Assembly: GCA_947259215.1 (NCBI GenBank)
Contig: CAMYLJ010000025.1
Span: 18,619 to 82,618, forward strand
DNA from: an uncultured delta proteobacterium
GTDB lineage: Bacteria > Myxococcota_A > UBA9160 > JAFDET01
Direction of reading: 5' to 3'
DNA length: 64,000 nt
Under the pieces are notes generated by a model, which saw nothing but the letters and a program-made list of their open reading frames with translations, was not told the origin of the DNA and did not search any database. A program made the translations under genes and the position numbers. Numbering within the stretch: position 1 is the first letter of the stretch; every line of letters starts with the position of its first letter. This document shows positions 26,271-35,525 of this stretch, in pieces.

Positions 26271-27730
26271 AGAAGCTCCTCGGCTACCTCGGCGTCGGCT
26301 TCCACACCAGCGTCAACATCCTCCTGAACGCGCTCAGCGGGGGACGTTTCCTGTGGCTCGAAGGTCGGGTGCAAGGCGGCGTCTTCCACAACTGGGCCCT
26401 GGACCACCGCTATCGCCCTCGGCGCGTCGCGCGCCCGGACAGCGAGGAGGCCATCGCAGAAGTCGTCCGCACGTCGCAGCACCTGCGGGCGTTCGGCGCG
26501 GGGCACTCCTTCAATCCCGGCGTCGTCAGCGAGGAAAACCTGGTGTCGCTCGATCGCCACGCGGGGATCGTCCGTGCGGACCCGGAAACCGGACGCGTGA
26601 CGGTGCGGGGCGGCACGCGGGTGCGCGACATCTCTCGTGCACTGCTGGACCGCGGGCTCGCCTTCGGGGGCCTGCCCTCCCACGACGCCCAGAGCATCGG
26701 CGGGATCCTCTCCACCGACGTGCACGGCACCGGCCGCGACTGGGGCTTCGTGAGCGAGCACGTCGTGCGCCTGCGGCTGGTGGACGGCGAGGGTCGGAGC
26801 CACGACTGCACGCCTGAGGATCCCCTGTTCCAGGCCGCCATCGGCGGGATCGGAGCGGTGGGCATCATCAGCGAAGTGGAGGTGCAGGCGGTGCCGCGCT
26901 TCCACGTCGAGCAGAAGGTAGAGATCTCGAACCTCGACTTCGTGGAGCCGAACCTGGATCGCCTGATCGAGGAAAACGACCACCTGAGTCTCTACCTGTT
27001 TCCCTTCACGCGACGCTGCCAGATCAACTCCTGGAATCGGACCGAGCGGCCGAAGTCGCGCCTGGGCGAGCTGCGCGAGTTCCTCGCGATCTCCCTCGAC
27101 GCCAGCACGGCCGCGTGGGCAGGCGGCCTGCTCGCCTACACGAAGCTCCTGCCGACGGCGTCCGGCCTGGCGCACCGTCTCAAGAAGGGGACGAACCTGG
27201 TGATGGACAGCCACGCGGCCTACAACCGCACCCTGTACCACCAGCACCAGGAGTACGAGGTGACGGTGCCCTACGAGGACTCTCTCGTGGACATCCGGCG
27301 CTTCATCGATCTCTACGAGAAGCTCTACCGCGAAGAGACCCTCCCCTACACCTTGTTCGAGATCCGCTTCACGCCGGCTGGCCACGCGCGCAGCCTGCTC
27401 GGAGCCGGTGTCGGGCGGCGCTCCACCTGGATCCACCTGGTCACGAGCCAGTCCGAGGGCTGGGAGCGCTACTTCTCGGCCGCGGAAGAGCTGGCGAAGG
27501 AGATCGGCGCACGCCCCCACCTGGGCAAGTTCTGCGAGGCCTGCGATCACCGGGACCTGGAACGCCTCCACGGCGAGCGCTTCGCCACCTTCGTGAAGCT
27601 GGTGCACGCGCACGACCCCCAGGGCCGGTTCAGCAACGCCTTCACGCGGCGCGTCTTCGGCACCGGCCAGCCAGATCGCTCGGCAACGGGCTCCGGTGAG
27701 CCTTCGAGAGCCGGCAGCGGAGCCGCCTAA
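26267..27730 (+). CDS. FAD-linked oxidase, gulonolactone/arabinonolactone-oxidase-like
   Basis: 487 residues of the vanillyl-alcohol-oxidase superfamily. The FAD-binding half has FGAGHSFNPG (about 74-83), whose His in GHS is the usual covalent 8-alpha-histidyl-FAD site of aldonolactone and alditol oxidases. It also has GGLPSHDAQSIGGILSTDVH (about 137-156) and a GIGAVGIISEVEVQ strand. The C-terminal half ends in ARPHLGKFCEACD, LHAHDPQGRFSNAFTRRVFG-like motifs with the HxGK of this family. Likely oxidises a sugar lactone or polyol using O2 or another acceptor; no signal peptide. It starts within the stop of the cyclase/AAA gene, an unusual pairing of a regulator with an enzyme. Confidence 0.85.
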   Translation: MKKLLGYLGVGFHTSVNILLNALSGGRFLWLEGRVQGGVFHNWALDHRYRPRRVARPDSEEAIAEVVRTSQHLRAFGAGHSFNPGVVSEENLVSLDRHAGIVRADPETGRVTVRGGTRVRDISRALLDRGLAFGGLPSHDAQSIGGILSTDVHGTGRDWGFVSEHVVRLRLVDGEGRSHDCTPEDPLFQAAIGGIGAVGIISEVEVQAVPRFHVEQKVEISNLDFVEPNLDRLIEENDHLSLYLFPFTRRCQINSWNRTERPKSRLGELREFLAISLDASTAAWAGGLLAYTKLLPTASGLAHRLKKGTNLVMDSHAAYNRTLYHQHQEYEVTVPYEDSLVDIRRFIDLYEKLYREETLPYTLFEIRFTPAGHARSLLGAGVGRRSTWIHLVTSQSEGWERYFSAAEELAKEIGARPHLGKFCEACDHRDLERLHGERFATFVKLVHAHDPQGRFSNAFTRRVFGTGQPDRSATGSGEPSRAGSGAA

Positions 27731-27806
27731 AGCCCACAGACCGCAAGGCCGATTTCCGATCCGCACATGCGCGTCTGTACGAACCTCGCGATCCGACGGA
27801 ACCGAC

Positions 27807-29594
27807 ATGGCTGAGCCGGACCCGGCGCAGTCCCCGCTGGAGCAAGACCGCCGCTTCGGACCGGCCGCCCTGGCGGCGCTCCCCTGGATCGATCGGCTGC
27901 TTCCGGCGGCGCTCCTCCAGCAGGACCCGGACACCCAGCTTCGCGCCCGACTGATCCTGCTCGCCCCGATCCCCTTCCTGGCCGCGGCGATTCCGGCATC
28001 CATCGACTACTACAGCGGCGGATCGCCCCGGGCGGCGGCCTTCATCGCGGTGTTCTCGTTCGTGGCCCTGCTCACGCCGCTGGTCCTCCGCTTCGGGATC
28101 GCCGTCGCGGGCCACTTCCAGCTGGCCCTCTACCTGTCGATCATGGCGACGCTCGCCTGGCTCAGCGGTGGACTCGGAACCCCGCCGCTCTACTCCTACG
28201 TCCTGCTGCCGATCATCACCGTGGCGCTCCTCGGACGGAAGGCCGCCGTCGCCTGGAGCTTCGTCGCCTGCGGCGTCGTCGCCGGTTTCCTGGCCCTGCA
28301 TCTCTCCGGTCGCGCGCCGCGGCCGGAGGTGACGCAGGCAGCCCTGCTCCGGGGTCATGCGATCCTCGAGATCATGGGCATCGGCGTGGCCCTGGCGTTT
28401 ACGCTGTTGCAGGACGTGCAGCGCCGCCGGGCCTTCGGCGAGCTGGACGGCGCACGGGTCCAGGCCGAGGCGGCCAACCGGGCGAAGGGAGCCTTCCTCG
28501 CAAACGTGAGCCACGAGTTCCGCACCCCCATGAACGGCGTCCTCGGGATGAGCTCGCTGCTGGAACGCTCGGAGCTCCAACCCCAGCAGCGCGAGATGGT
28601 CGAGGTGATCCGCGGCTCGGCCGAGAGCCTGCTCACGCTGCTCGACGACATCCTGGACTACTCCGAGATCGAGGCGGGGCGGCTTCGGCTTCGCGACGAG
28701 GCCTTCGACCTGCAGGGACTCGTGGGTGGCGTCCTCAGCCTGCTCGCTCCCCTGGCCGCGGCGAAGAACCTCGAGCTCGTGCACGCGGTGGACGCGGACG
28801 CCCCGCAGCGGCTGCGGGGTGACGAGCTGCGCATCCGCCAGATCCTCGTGAACCTGCTGGATAACGCCATCAAGTTCACGGAGCGAGGCCAGGTGGCGCT
28901 GCGCGTCAGCGCAGCAGTCGGCGACGGACGTGACACGCTGGTACTGCAGGTCGAGGACACCGGGCCCGGCATTCCCGAGGAGGCCCGCAGCCGGATCTTC
29001 GAGCGCTTCGAGCGGCTGGACGACTCCAGCACCCGCCGCCACGCCGGGACGGGTTTGGGGCTGGCGATCTGCGGCGGCCTGGTCCAACTCTTCGGCGGCG
29101 AGATCTCGCTGGACAGCGAGGCCGGGGCGGGCTCGCGCTTCGAGGTGCGGCTACCGCTCGCCCTCGCCGAGCCGGCGGGGACCCCCGCGAACGAGGTCGC
29201 GGCCCAGCGCAGGCCCGCATGGGGACTTCACGTGCTCGTCGTCGAAGACAACCCGGTGAACCAGCTGGTCGTCGGGCGCATGCTCGAGACGCTGGGGTGC
29301 CGGGTCTCCCTGGTCGGAGACGGCGAGCAGGCGCTCGCCCTGCTCCGGCGCGAGCCGTGCGACGCGGTGTTGATGGACTGCCAGCTGCCGGTGCTGGACG
29401 GGTTCGCGACGACGCGCGCGATCCGGGCCAGCCCGGCGCTCGCCTCGCTGCCGGTCATCGGCCTGACCGCGAGCGTGACCACCGAGGACCGCCAGCGCTG
29501 TCGGGATTCCGGGATGGACGAGGTCCTCGGCAAGCCGTGCACCCTGGAGCAGCTCGAGGACGTGCTCGCGGCCTACGCCGACAAGCCGGCGTAG
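27807..29594 (+). CDS. Membrane hybrid sensor histidine kinase/response regulator
   Basis: 595 residues. A membrane domain with about five to six helices (45-200) replaces a periplasmic sensor. It is followed by HisKA with H236 in FLANVSHEFRTPMNGVLG, a HATPase domain with N, G1 and G2 boxes (NLLDNAIKFT, DTGPGIP, GTGLGLAI), and a C-terminal receiver (VLVVEDNPVNQLVVGRM, phospho-acceptor Asp around residue 523 in LMDCQLPVLDG, GLTAS and GKPC). The stimulus is unknown. It lies 76 bases after the FAD oxidase and is convergent with the TRAP transporter operon (2-base gap), whose substrate it could sense. Confidence 0.93.
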   Translation: MAEPDPAQSPLEQDRRFGPAALAALPWIDRLLPAALLQQDPDTQLRARLILLAPIPFLAAAIPASIDYYSGGSPRAAAFIAVFSFVALLTPLVLRFGIAVAGHFQLALYLSIMATLAWLSGGLGTPPLYSYVLLPIITVALLGRKAAVAWSFVACGVVAGFLALHLSGRAPRPEVTQAALLRGHAILEIMGIGVALAFTLLQDVQRRRAFGELDGARVQAEAANRAKGAFLANVSHEFRTPMNGVLGMSSLLERSELQPQQREMVEVIRGSAESLLTLLDDILDYSEIEAGRLRLRDEAFDLQGLVGGVLSLLAPLAAAKNLELVHAVDADAPQRLRGDELRIRQILVNLLDNAIKFTERGQVALRVSAAVGDGRDTLVLQVEDTGPGIPEEARSRIFERFERLDDSSTRRHAGTGLGLAICGGLVQLFGGEISLDSEAGAGSRFEVRLPLALAEPAGTPANEVAAQRRPAWGLHVLVVEDNPVNQLVVGRMLETLGCRVSLVGDGEQALALLRREPCDAVLMDCQLPVLDGFATTRAIRASPALASLPVIGLTASVTTEDRQRCRDSGMDEVLGKPCTLEQLEDVLAAYADKPA

Positions 29595-29596
29595 CC

Positions 29597-30880
29597 TCAG
29601 CCGCGCCCCGGAACCAGCGCGAGGCTCAACGCCGGCCAGTAGGTGATGATCAGCACCGTCACCAGCAGGATCAGGAAGAAGGGCACGGTGGCGCGGTAGA
29701 CCTCGAGCACCGGCCGGTCGAAGCGGTAGCTCGCGATGAAGAGGTTCATTCCCACCGGTGGCGTGATGTACCCGATCTGCATGTTGGCCAGGAACACGAT
29801 TCCCAGGTGGACGGGGTGGATCCCGTAGCCCACCGCCACGGGCAGGATGATGGGCACCACGATCACGAGCGCCGAGAAGATGTCGAGCATCATGCCGAGG
29901 GCGAGCAGGAAGAGGTTCAGCAGAATCAGGAAGGTGAGTCGGCTGTCGACGTGGGCCCGGATCGCCTCGAACATCCGGGTCGGCACCTCGGTGTCGATCA
30001 GGTAGTTCGTGGAAGCCAGCGAGACGCCCAGGATGATGAGGATGGCTCCCACCATGACCATCGACTCGCGCATCACCGCCGGCAGGCGCGCGAGCGGGAT
30101 CTCGCGCCGGATCCCCACCTCGACCACCAGCACGTAGAGAGCGGTGACGGCAGCCGCCTCCGAGAGGGCGAAGACGCCCCCGTAGATCCCGCCCAGCACG
30201 ACCAGCGGCAACGGGATCTCCCAGCTCGAGTCGACCAGCGCGGCGGCGATCTCGCGACGCGAGAATTGGCTTTCGCTTCTCGGTATGTGCCGGGCCTGCC
30301 ACAGGCTCCAACCGGAGAGCGCGGTCAGCATCAGGAGGCCCGGCAGGAGACCGGCGGCGAAGACGTCGTCGATCCGCACCGGCTGCTCGAGCTGCATCTG
30401 CTGGGCCACGACGCCGTAGAGGATCAGCGGCAGCGCGGGGGCAAAGAGCAGCCCCAGGCTTCCCGACGTGGTGACGAGCCCGAGGCTGAAGCGCTCGTCG
30501 TAGCCGGCGCGCAGCAGCGCGGGATACAGCAGCGCGCCCAGGGCGACGATCGTGACCCCCGAAGCGCCGGTGAAGGCCGTGAAGAGCGCGCAGCTCGCCA
30601 GCGCCACCACGGCGAGGCCGCCGCGCCGTCCACCCAGGACGGCGTGACTGAGTCGCACCAGACGTTCCGGCGTGCGGCTCTCGCCCAGCAGGTAGCCCGC
30701 GAAGGTGAAGAGCGGGATCGCCACCAGCGCGGGCATCTCGGCCAGCCGGTAGATCTCGATCGCCACGACCGAGAGGTCGATCTCTTCGCGCAGGAAGCCC
30801 AGCAGCGCGCTGGTGCCGATCACGGCGAACAGCGGCGCGCCGAGCAGCGCCAGCAACAGCAGCAGCGCGAACACCATCAT
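29597..30880 (-). CDS. dctM: TRAP transporter large permease (DctM)
   Basis: 427 residues, about twelve transmembrane helices; the Na+-driven channel-forming subunit of a TRAP importer. Typical segments: ALLGAPLFAVIGTSALLGF, FTAFTGASGVTIVALGALLY, LGLVTTSGSLGLLFAPALPL and, near the C-terminus, NMQIGYITPPVGMNLFIAS. The start ATG at 30880 overlaps the stop of the small-permease gene. Last gene of a TatT-DctP-DctQ-DctM operon; substrate unknown (TRAP systems usually carry organic acids, including hydrophobic ones when TatT is present). Confidence 0.95.
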   Translation of the reverse strand: MMVFALLLLLALLGAPLFAVIGTSALLGFLREEIDLSVVAIEIYRLAEMPALVAIPLFTFAGYLLGESRTPERLVRLSHAVLGGRRGGLAVVALASCALFTAFTGASGVTIVALGALLYPALLRAGYDERFSLGLVTTSGSLGLLFAPALPLILYGVVAQQMQLEQPVRIDDVFAAGLLPGLLMLTALSGWSLWQARHIPRSESQFSRREIAAALVDSSWEIPLPLVVLGGIYGGVFALSEAAAVTALYVLVVEVGIRREIPLARLPAVMRESMVMVGAILIILGVSLASTNYLIDTEVPTRMFEAIRAHVDSRLTFLILLNLFLLALGMMLDIFSALVIVVPIILPVAVGYGIHPVHLGIVFLANMQIGYITPPVGMNLFIASYRFDRPVLEVYRATVPFFLILLVTVLIITYWPALSLALVPGRG

Positions 30881-31410
30881 CCGCCTGCGCCCTTCCCGCC
30901 GTCCGCGGACGCATGCCGCGCCGCGCGCAGCTCGTCGAAGGCAAGCCGCCCGTAGCGCAGCGCGATGGCGCCGAACGCCAGGGGAATGATCGACTGGAGC
31001 GCCCAGGCGGGGATGCCGGAGAAGGCGGTGCTCCCGAAGGCGAACTCCGAGGCCACGAAGCGTCCCGCGTGCCACGCGATGAGCGCAGACACCGCGGCGG
31101 CAAAGAGACTGGTCGCCACGGTCACGGCCGCGCGCATCCGCCCCGGCAGCAGCCGCGAGACCGCATCCACCGTGATGTGGCGTCCGTCGCGACTGGCCGC
31201 CACCGCGCCGAGCAGCCCCAGCCACAGGACCAGCACCCGCAGCAGGGGATCGGCCCAGGCGAGGCCGGTGCCGAAGACGCCGCGCAGCACGATCTGGAGC
31301 GCGGCCAGGAAGATCAGGGCTCCCAGCAGCAGCGCCAGCAGCCCGTCCTCCAGCCGCTGGAGCATCCCGCTCGCCTGCTCCGCGCGCTCCGGAGGCCGGC
31401 CCGTGGTCAC
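30877..31410 (-). CDS. dctQ: TRAP transporter small permease (DctQ)
   Basis: 177 residues with four transmembrane helices; partner of the large permease in the inner membrane. The start chosen is a GTG at 31410 overlapping the DctP stop (GTGA), in keeping with the tight coupling of this operon. VLRGVFGTGLAWADPLLRVL and LVLWLGLLGAVAASRDGRHI carry the family pattern of the DctQ domain (aromatic/Asp near helix 2, RDGRHI loop). Confidence 0.93.
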   Translation of the reverse strand: MTTGRPPERAEQASGMLQRLEDGLLALLLGALIFLAALQIVLRGVFGTGLAWADPLLRVLVLWLGLLGAVAASRDGRHITVDAVSRLLPGRMRAAVTVATSLFAAAVSALIAWHAGRFVASEFAFGSTAFSGIPAWALQSIIPLAFGAIALRYGRLAFDELRAARHASADGGKGAGG

Positions 31411-32435
31411 GGTCCGCCTGAGGCGTTCCGGTATTCGCGCAGGTGGCGCTGGAGCTCCTCGATCACCGCCTCGGAGTAGATCCGCTTCTCGCGCAGAGCC
31501 ACCAGGGCCTTGCCCGCAATGTCGTGCCAGCGCTCGACCTCTTCCGGCGTGGTGGCCGTGACGAACTCGATGCCCTGTCCCCGCAGTGCCTGGCGGGCGC
31601 CCTCTTCGCCCTCGCGGGTAGCGGCGTCCAGACGGGCTCCCGCATCGCGCACGGCCTCCCGGACGACGCGCTGATCCGCGGGGCCGAGCTTCGCGAACAC
31701 CTTGCGGTCGATGACGAAGACCCCGGTCAGGTAGCTCAAAGGCACGTCCGTCAGGTACTCGAGCTTGGTGTGCCACTGGAGCGCGATCACGCCCATCGCC
31801 GGTCCCGCCACCGTATCCACCAGGCCGGTCTGGAGCGCGGTGTAGACGTCCGCCAGGGGCAGCTGGATGGGGGACACGCCGGCGACCTGGAAGGCCGTCA
31901 TGCTCATGGCGTCGCCTTCCTGGATCCACACCTTCCTGTCGGCCAGGTCGCCCACCTGGCGCGCCGGCTTCTCGGACATCAGGTAGGCAAAGCCCCCGTC
32001 GCTGATGGCCAGCGCGGCGAAGCCGGCCTTCTCGATGCCGGCGGTCATCCCGGCATCCATGCGCTCGCGCACGTAGTCCACCTCGGCGTAGGAGCGGAAG
32101 AGCAGCGGGATGCCGTAGAGCTCGAGGTCCGGGTACACGGGCGCCAGCGCGCCGCTGGTGAACGCTCCGCCCTGGAGCTGGCCGGCGCGGATCTTGCGGA
32201 GCACCGTCTTGTCGTTGCCCATCACCCCGCCGGGGTAGAACTTGAGGGTGACCCGCCCCTCGGTCTTCGTCGCGATCTCCTTGGCGACCTGGCGCATCTC
32301 CTGCATCCAGGCGCTGCCCTCCGGCACGACGGTCGCGATCTTGAGCGTGCGTGCGTGCGCGGCCGTGGGGAGCGCGACGACGCCCGACAGGACCAGGAGC
32401 ACGAGCAGCCGGAGCAGCGGAACCGGGATCTTCAC
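31407..32435 (-). CDS. dctP: TRAP transporter substrate-binding protein (DctP family)
   Basis: 342 residues. Start taken at the GTG (32435) after GAGGG, because it gives a compact signal peptide (VKIPVPLLRLLVLLVLSGVV then ALPTAAHA); an ATG nine codons upstream inside the TatT gene is the alternative. The mature part is a periplasmic DctP-fold protein with KIATVVPEGSAWMQEMRQVA, RVTLKFYPGGVMGNDKTVLR, GAFTSGALAPVYPDL and VYTALQTGLVDTVAGPAMG. It delivers the ligand to DctQM. Presence of TatT suggests that ligand transfer involves a TPR-like scaffold, as in the Treponema TatPT pair. Confidence 0.92.
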   Translation of the reverse strand: MKIPVPLLRLLVLLVLSGVVALPTAAHARTLKIATVVPEGSAWMQEMRQVAKEIATKTEGRVTLKFYPGGVMGNDKTVLRKIRAGQLQGGAFTSGALAPVYPDLELYGIPLLFRSYAEVDYVRERMDAGMTAGIEKAGFAALAISDGGFAYLMSEKPARQVGDLADRKVWIQEGDAMSMTAFQVAGVSPIQLPLADVYTALQTGLVDTVAGPAMGVIALQWHTKLEYLTDVPLSYLTGVFVIDRKVFAKLGPADQRVVREAVRDAGARLDAATREGEEGARQALRGQGIEFVTATTPEEVERWHDIAGKALVALREKRIYSEAVIEELQRHLREYRNASGGP

Positions 32436-32442
32436 GGCGCCC

Positions 32443-33294
32443 TCAGAAGTAGTCGTCGGCATCGGCCAGCAGCTGACGGGCCTCGTCCTGGGCCAGGGTG
32501 TTGCTGAGGGTCAGGCGCGGGGCCGCGGGGTCGGCGGCCACCACTTCGTCCAACAGCTGGTCGTGGAGCGGGCGGTCGAACACGAGCCGCGCGTAGTAGC
32601 GGGCGAAGAGCACCTTGGCCATCAGGTCCCGCCCCTCCGAGAGCGCCACGGCGCGCTCGAAGTGCTGGCGCCCGGCCTCCGGCTGCCCTCCCAGGCTCGC
32701 CGGCCGCTGTGTGAATAGCACGCCCAGGTAGAGATGGGGCCCGCCGTCCTCGTAGGACTCGTCCAGCTCCAGCACGCGTCCCATCAGCGCTTCGACCTTG
32801 GGAACCTCGGCGATCGCACCCCAGTCGTCCCCGCGCGACTGGATCCACCCGGCCCAGGCGCGGCCGAATGCGTAGAGCACCGGCACGTCGTCCGTCTCCA
32901 GCGGGGCCAGCGTGGCGACGAACGCGTCGAAGGGCTCCCCGAGCGCCGCGCAGACGTCCGGCAGCTCCACGCAGAGCGCCCGCCGCGCGTAGTCGAAGGA
33001 GCGCTGCGACAGCCGCTGCTGCCGCACGGGGTCCGCCACGAACGCCGACCCGTACGCGCCGTACATGCTGGAGCCCGCCAGCAGCAGCTCCGTGTCGTCG
33101 GGAGCACCCTCGATCAACCCGTCGATGGCCAGGAGATAGGCGGGCGCACCGTCGCGCACGATCGACGGGTCGGTCTGGTTCAGCAGCACCTCGTACAGAT
33201 TCTCGGCAAAGGGCGTAGCCGCGGTGCGCCCGAGGGCGGCACAGCCGGCCACGGCGAGCAGCAACGGAAGGGACACGGCTGCGGAGCGCCACAT
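32443..33294 (-). CDS. TatT-family lipoprotein, TRAP transporter T component
   Basis: 283 residues with lipobox LAVAGC (C18). All-helical, TPR-like family first defined by Treponema pallidum Tp0956 (TatT), which assembles as a trimer and binds the partner TRAP substrate-binding protein. Segments ENLYEVLLNQTDPSIVRDGA, the DARRAL-type helix SFDYARRALCVELPD, GGPHLYLGVL and VLFARYYARLVFDR are typical. First gene of the operon, with its stop a few bases before DctP. It probably sits in the outer-membrane or inner-membrane leaflet and channels hydrophobic ligand. ATG 33294 is the start that gives the signal peptide. Confidence 0.88.
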   Translation of the reverse strand: MWRSAAVSLPLLLAVAGCAALGRTAATPFAENLYEVLLNQTDPSIVRDGAPAYLLAIDGLIEGAPDDTELLLAGSSMYGAYGSAFVADPVRQQRLSQRSFDYARRALCVELPDVCAALGEPFDAFVATLAPLETDDVPVLYAFGRAWAGWIQSRGDDWGAIAEVPKVEALMGRVLELDESYEDGGPHLYLGVLFTQRPASLGGQPEAGRQHFERAVALSEGRDLMAKVLFARYYARLVFDRPLHDQLLDEVVAADPAAPRLTLSNTLAQDEARQLLADADDYF

Positions 33295-33533
33295 GGGGGG
33301 CAGAACGTAACGCACGCAGACGGCGCCTCGGCAGGGTGCAGGCCCTGACGATGGCGAACGGGCTTGACCTCTGCCCCGAGGGGAGCGCACGCTCGAATCG
33401 GGTCGGCGTTGCGCCTCCCGCTCCGTCCGCGCTATCGCTCCCCGTTGCCAGCCCGGCGCGTCCCGGCGTGGTCGCCTGGGCGACGGCGAGGCCGGCGGCG
33501 TGCGCGAGACTCGCGTGCGGGGAGTCCGGGACG

Positions 33534-35510
33534 ATGGGCGACGCAACGCTCGGCAGCGAGCAGAAGATCCGCTTCGTGCTGGATCAGGCGCCGGTCATGG
33601 CTTGGACCACGGACCTCGAGGGACGCTGCAGCTTCGTGAACCGCGCCTGGCTCGACTTCACGGGCCGCACACTCGCGGACGAGCTCGGCGAGGGCTGGGT
33701 CGAGAACCTGGATCCCGACGATCGCGAGCGGGCAGCCTCCAGCTTCCAGGACGCCGTCCAGGCGCGCAGGCCCTTCGGGATGGAGTACCGGATCCGGCGT
33801 CACGACGGCCGGACCCGCATCGTCCTCGATTTCGGCGTCCCGTCGCACTCGGAGGAGGGTGCGTTCACGGGCTACCTGGGTTTCGTGGTGGACATCAGCG
33901 AGATGCGGGAGGCCGAACGGGGCGCGCTTCGGGAGCGCCGGCTCTACGAGCGCTTCCTGGATGGGATCTGCGCCCACATCGCCGTCCTCTCCCAGGACGG
34001 AACCATCGTCTTCGTGAACCAGACGTGGCGCTCCTTCGCGCAGGAGTGCGGCCTCACCCTTCGCGACGCGGGTCTGGGCGCCAACTACCTGGCTGTGTGC
34101 GACGAGGCACAGGGGTCGGACGCGGAGCACGCGCCCCAGATTGCCGAGGCCATCCGCGCCGTGATCGCGGGCCGGCTGCCGTTCTTCGAGCTCGAGTACC
34201 CCTGTCACGAGCCTGGCAAGCCGCGCTGGTTCCTGGTGCGCGTCACACCCGTGGGAGACGGCCACGAGGCCGCCGCGGTCGTCCAGCACGTGGACGTGAC
34301 GGCCCTGCGTCAGGCGGAGCACCACCGGCTCCGGCTCGAGAGCAAGATGCAGGAGTCGCAGCGGTTGGAGAGCCTCGGCACCCTGGCCGGGGGCGTCGCG
34401 CATGACTTCAACAACCTGCTGACGGTGATCCTGGGCAACACCCAGCTGACCCTCGAGGACCTCGACGCCCACGCGCCCGCTCCCCTGCGCAGGAAGCTCG
34501 AGCGGATCCAGACCGCGGCCGAGACCGCGGCCCGCCTGACGGACCAGATGCTGACCTATGCCGGCAAGGGAACCGTCGAGCTGTCTCCCCAGGATCTCTC
34601 GGCCCTGGTCGCCGAGATGCGCGAACTGCTCCAGGTCTCCCAGGGCGGGCGCGGCACCCTGGAGCTGCGGCTCGCGGACGACCTGCCGCCGATTCAGGCC
34701 GACCCCAAGCAGATGCAGCAGGTCATCCTGAATCTCGTCACCAATGCCTTCGAAGCCCTGGAGAGCAGCGCGGGGAGCGTACGCGTCGGCACCAGCACGC
34801 TCGAGGCGGACGCGGACAGCCTGGCCGACTGCTTCGGCGTCGCGGATCCAGCCCTCGGGCGCTACGTCAGCCTCGAGGTCTGCGACACCGGCGCAGGCGT
34901 CGATCCGTCCCAACGCGTGCGCCTGTTCGAGCCCTTCTTCACCACCAAGTTCTCGGGCCGCGGGCTCGGCCTGCCGTCGGTGCTGGGCATCGTGCGGGCG
35001 CACGGGGGCGTCATCCAGGTCGACGAGACTCCCGGCGGCGGCACCACCTTCCGGATCCTGCTGCCCGCCGCCGAGCAGGGCGCCCATCCGCGCGCCGGGA
35101 ACCCCGGCCCCGAGGCGACCGCCGGGCGCGCGCGGACGATCCTGGTGGTGGACGACGAGGAGTCCGTGCTCGACGTCGCCGAAGCCTTCCTGCAGCGAGC
35201 GGGCTTCGAGGTGATCACGGCCCGGGGCGGCCAGAAGGGACTCGAGGTGCTGCGCGCCCGCAGCGACGAGATCGGCGCGGTGCTGCTCGACCTGGCGATG
35301 CCGGAGCTGAACGGCGAGGAGACCTTCGCCGCCATGCGCCGGCTGCGTCCCGATCTGCCCGTGGTGCTGGTCAGCGGGTTCAGCGAGGAGATGGCCGCCG
35401 AACGCTTCCCGCACGAGGGCCTGGCCGGGTTCCTCCACAAGCCCTACCGCCCGGACGCGCTGGTGGCGAAGGTGCGTGCGGCTCTGACCCGGCCCGAAGA
35501 GCGCGACTGA
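33534..35510 (+). CDS. PAS-PAS sensor histidine kinase with C-terminal receiver
   Basis: 658 residues, no membrane segment, so cytosolic. PAS/PAC module 1 (about 8-125; WTTDLEGRCSFVNRAWLDFT) and PAS module 2 (about 135-260). Then a kinase core with the phospho-accepting His about residue 290 in AGGVAHDFNNLLTVILGN (the HDFNN class), an ATPase domain (NLVTNAFEAL, DTGAGVDP, GRGLGLPSVLGI) and a receiver (ILVVDDEESVLDVAEAF, Asp about 586 in LLDLAMPELNG, LVSGFS, HKPY). It is likely a one-protein hybrid relay; no separate regulator is adjacent. Divergent from the TRAP operon across 239 bases in which no gene was seen. Confidence 0.93.
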   Translation: MGDATLGSEQKIRFVLDQAPVMAWTTDLEGRCSFVNRAWLDFTGRTLADELGEGWVENLDPDDRERAASSFQDAVQARRPFGMEYRIRRHDGRTRIVLDFGVPSHSEEGAFTGYLGFVVDISEMREAERGALRERRLYERFLDGICAHIAVLSQDGTIVFVNQTWRSFAQECGLTLRDAGLGANYLAVCDEAQGSDAEHAPQIAEAIRAVIAGRLPFFELEYPCHEPGKPRWFLVRVTPVGDGHEAAAVVQHVDVTALRQAEHHRLRLESKMQESQRLESLGTLAGGVAHDFNNLLTVILGNTQLTLEDLDAHAPAPLRRKLERIQTAAETAARLTDQMLTYAGKGTVELSPQDLSALVAEMRELLQVSQGGRGTLELRLADDLPPIQADPKQMQQVILNLVTNAFEALESSAGSVRVGTSTLEADADSLADCFGVADPALGRYVSLEVCDTGAGVDPSQRVRLFEPFFTTKFSGRGLGLPSVLGIVRAHGGVIQVDETPGGGTTFRILLPAAEQGAHPRAGNPGPEATAGRARTILVVDDEESVLDVAEAFLQRAGFEVITARGGQKGLEVLRARSDEIGAVLLDLAMPELNGEETFAAMRRLRPDLPVVLVSGFSEEMAAERFPHEGLAGFLHKPYRPDALVAKVRAALTRPEERD

Positions 35511-35525
35511 CCCGCCGGGCGGGCG

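Noticed and set aside
35511..35525. GC-rich palindrome CCCGCC-GGGCGGG between two convergent genes
   Set aside because: Short stem, no following T run on either strand; not a convincing intrinsic terminator.
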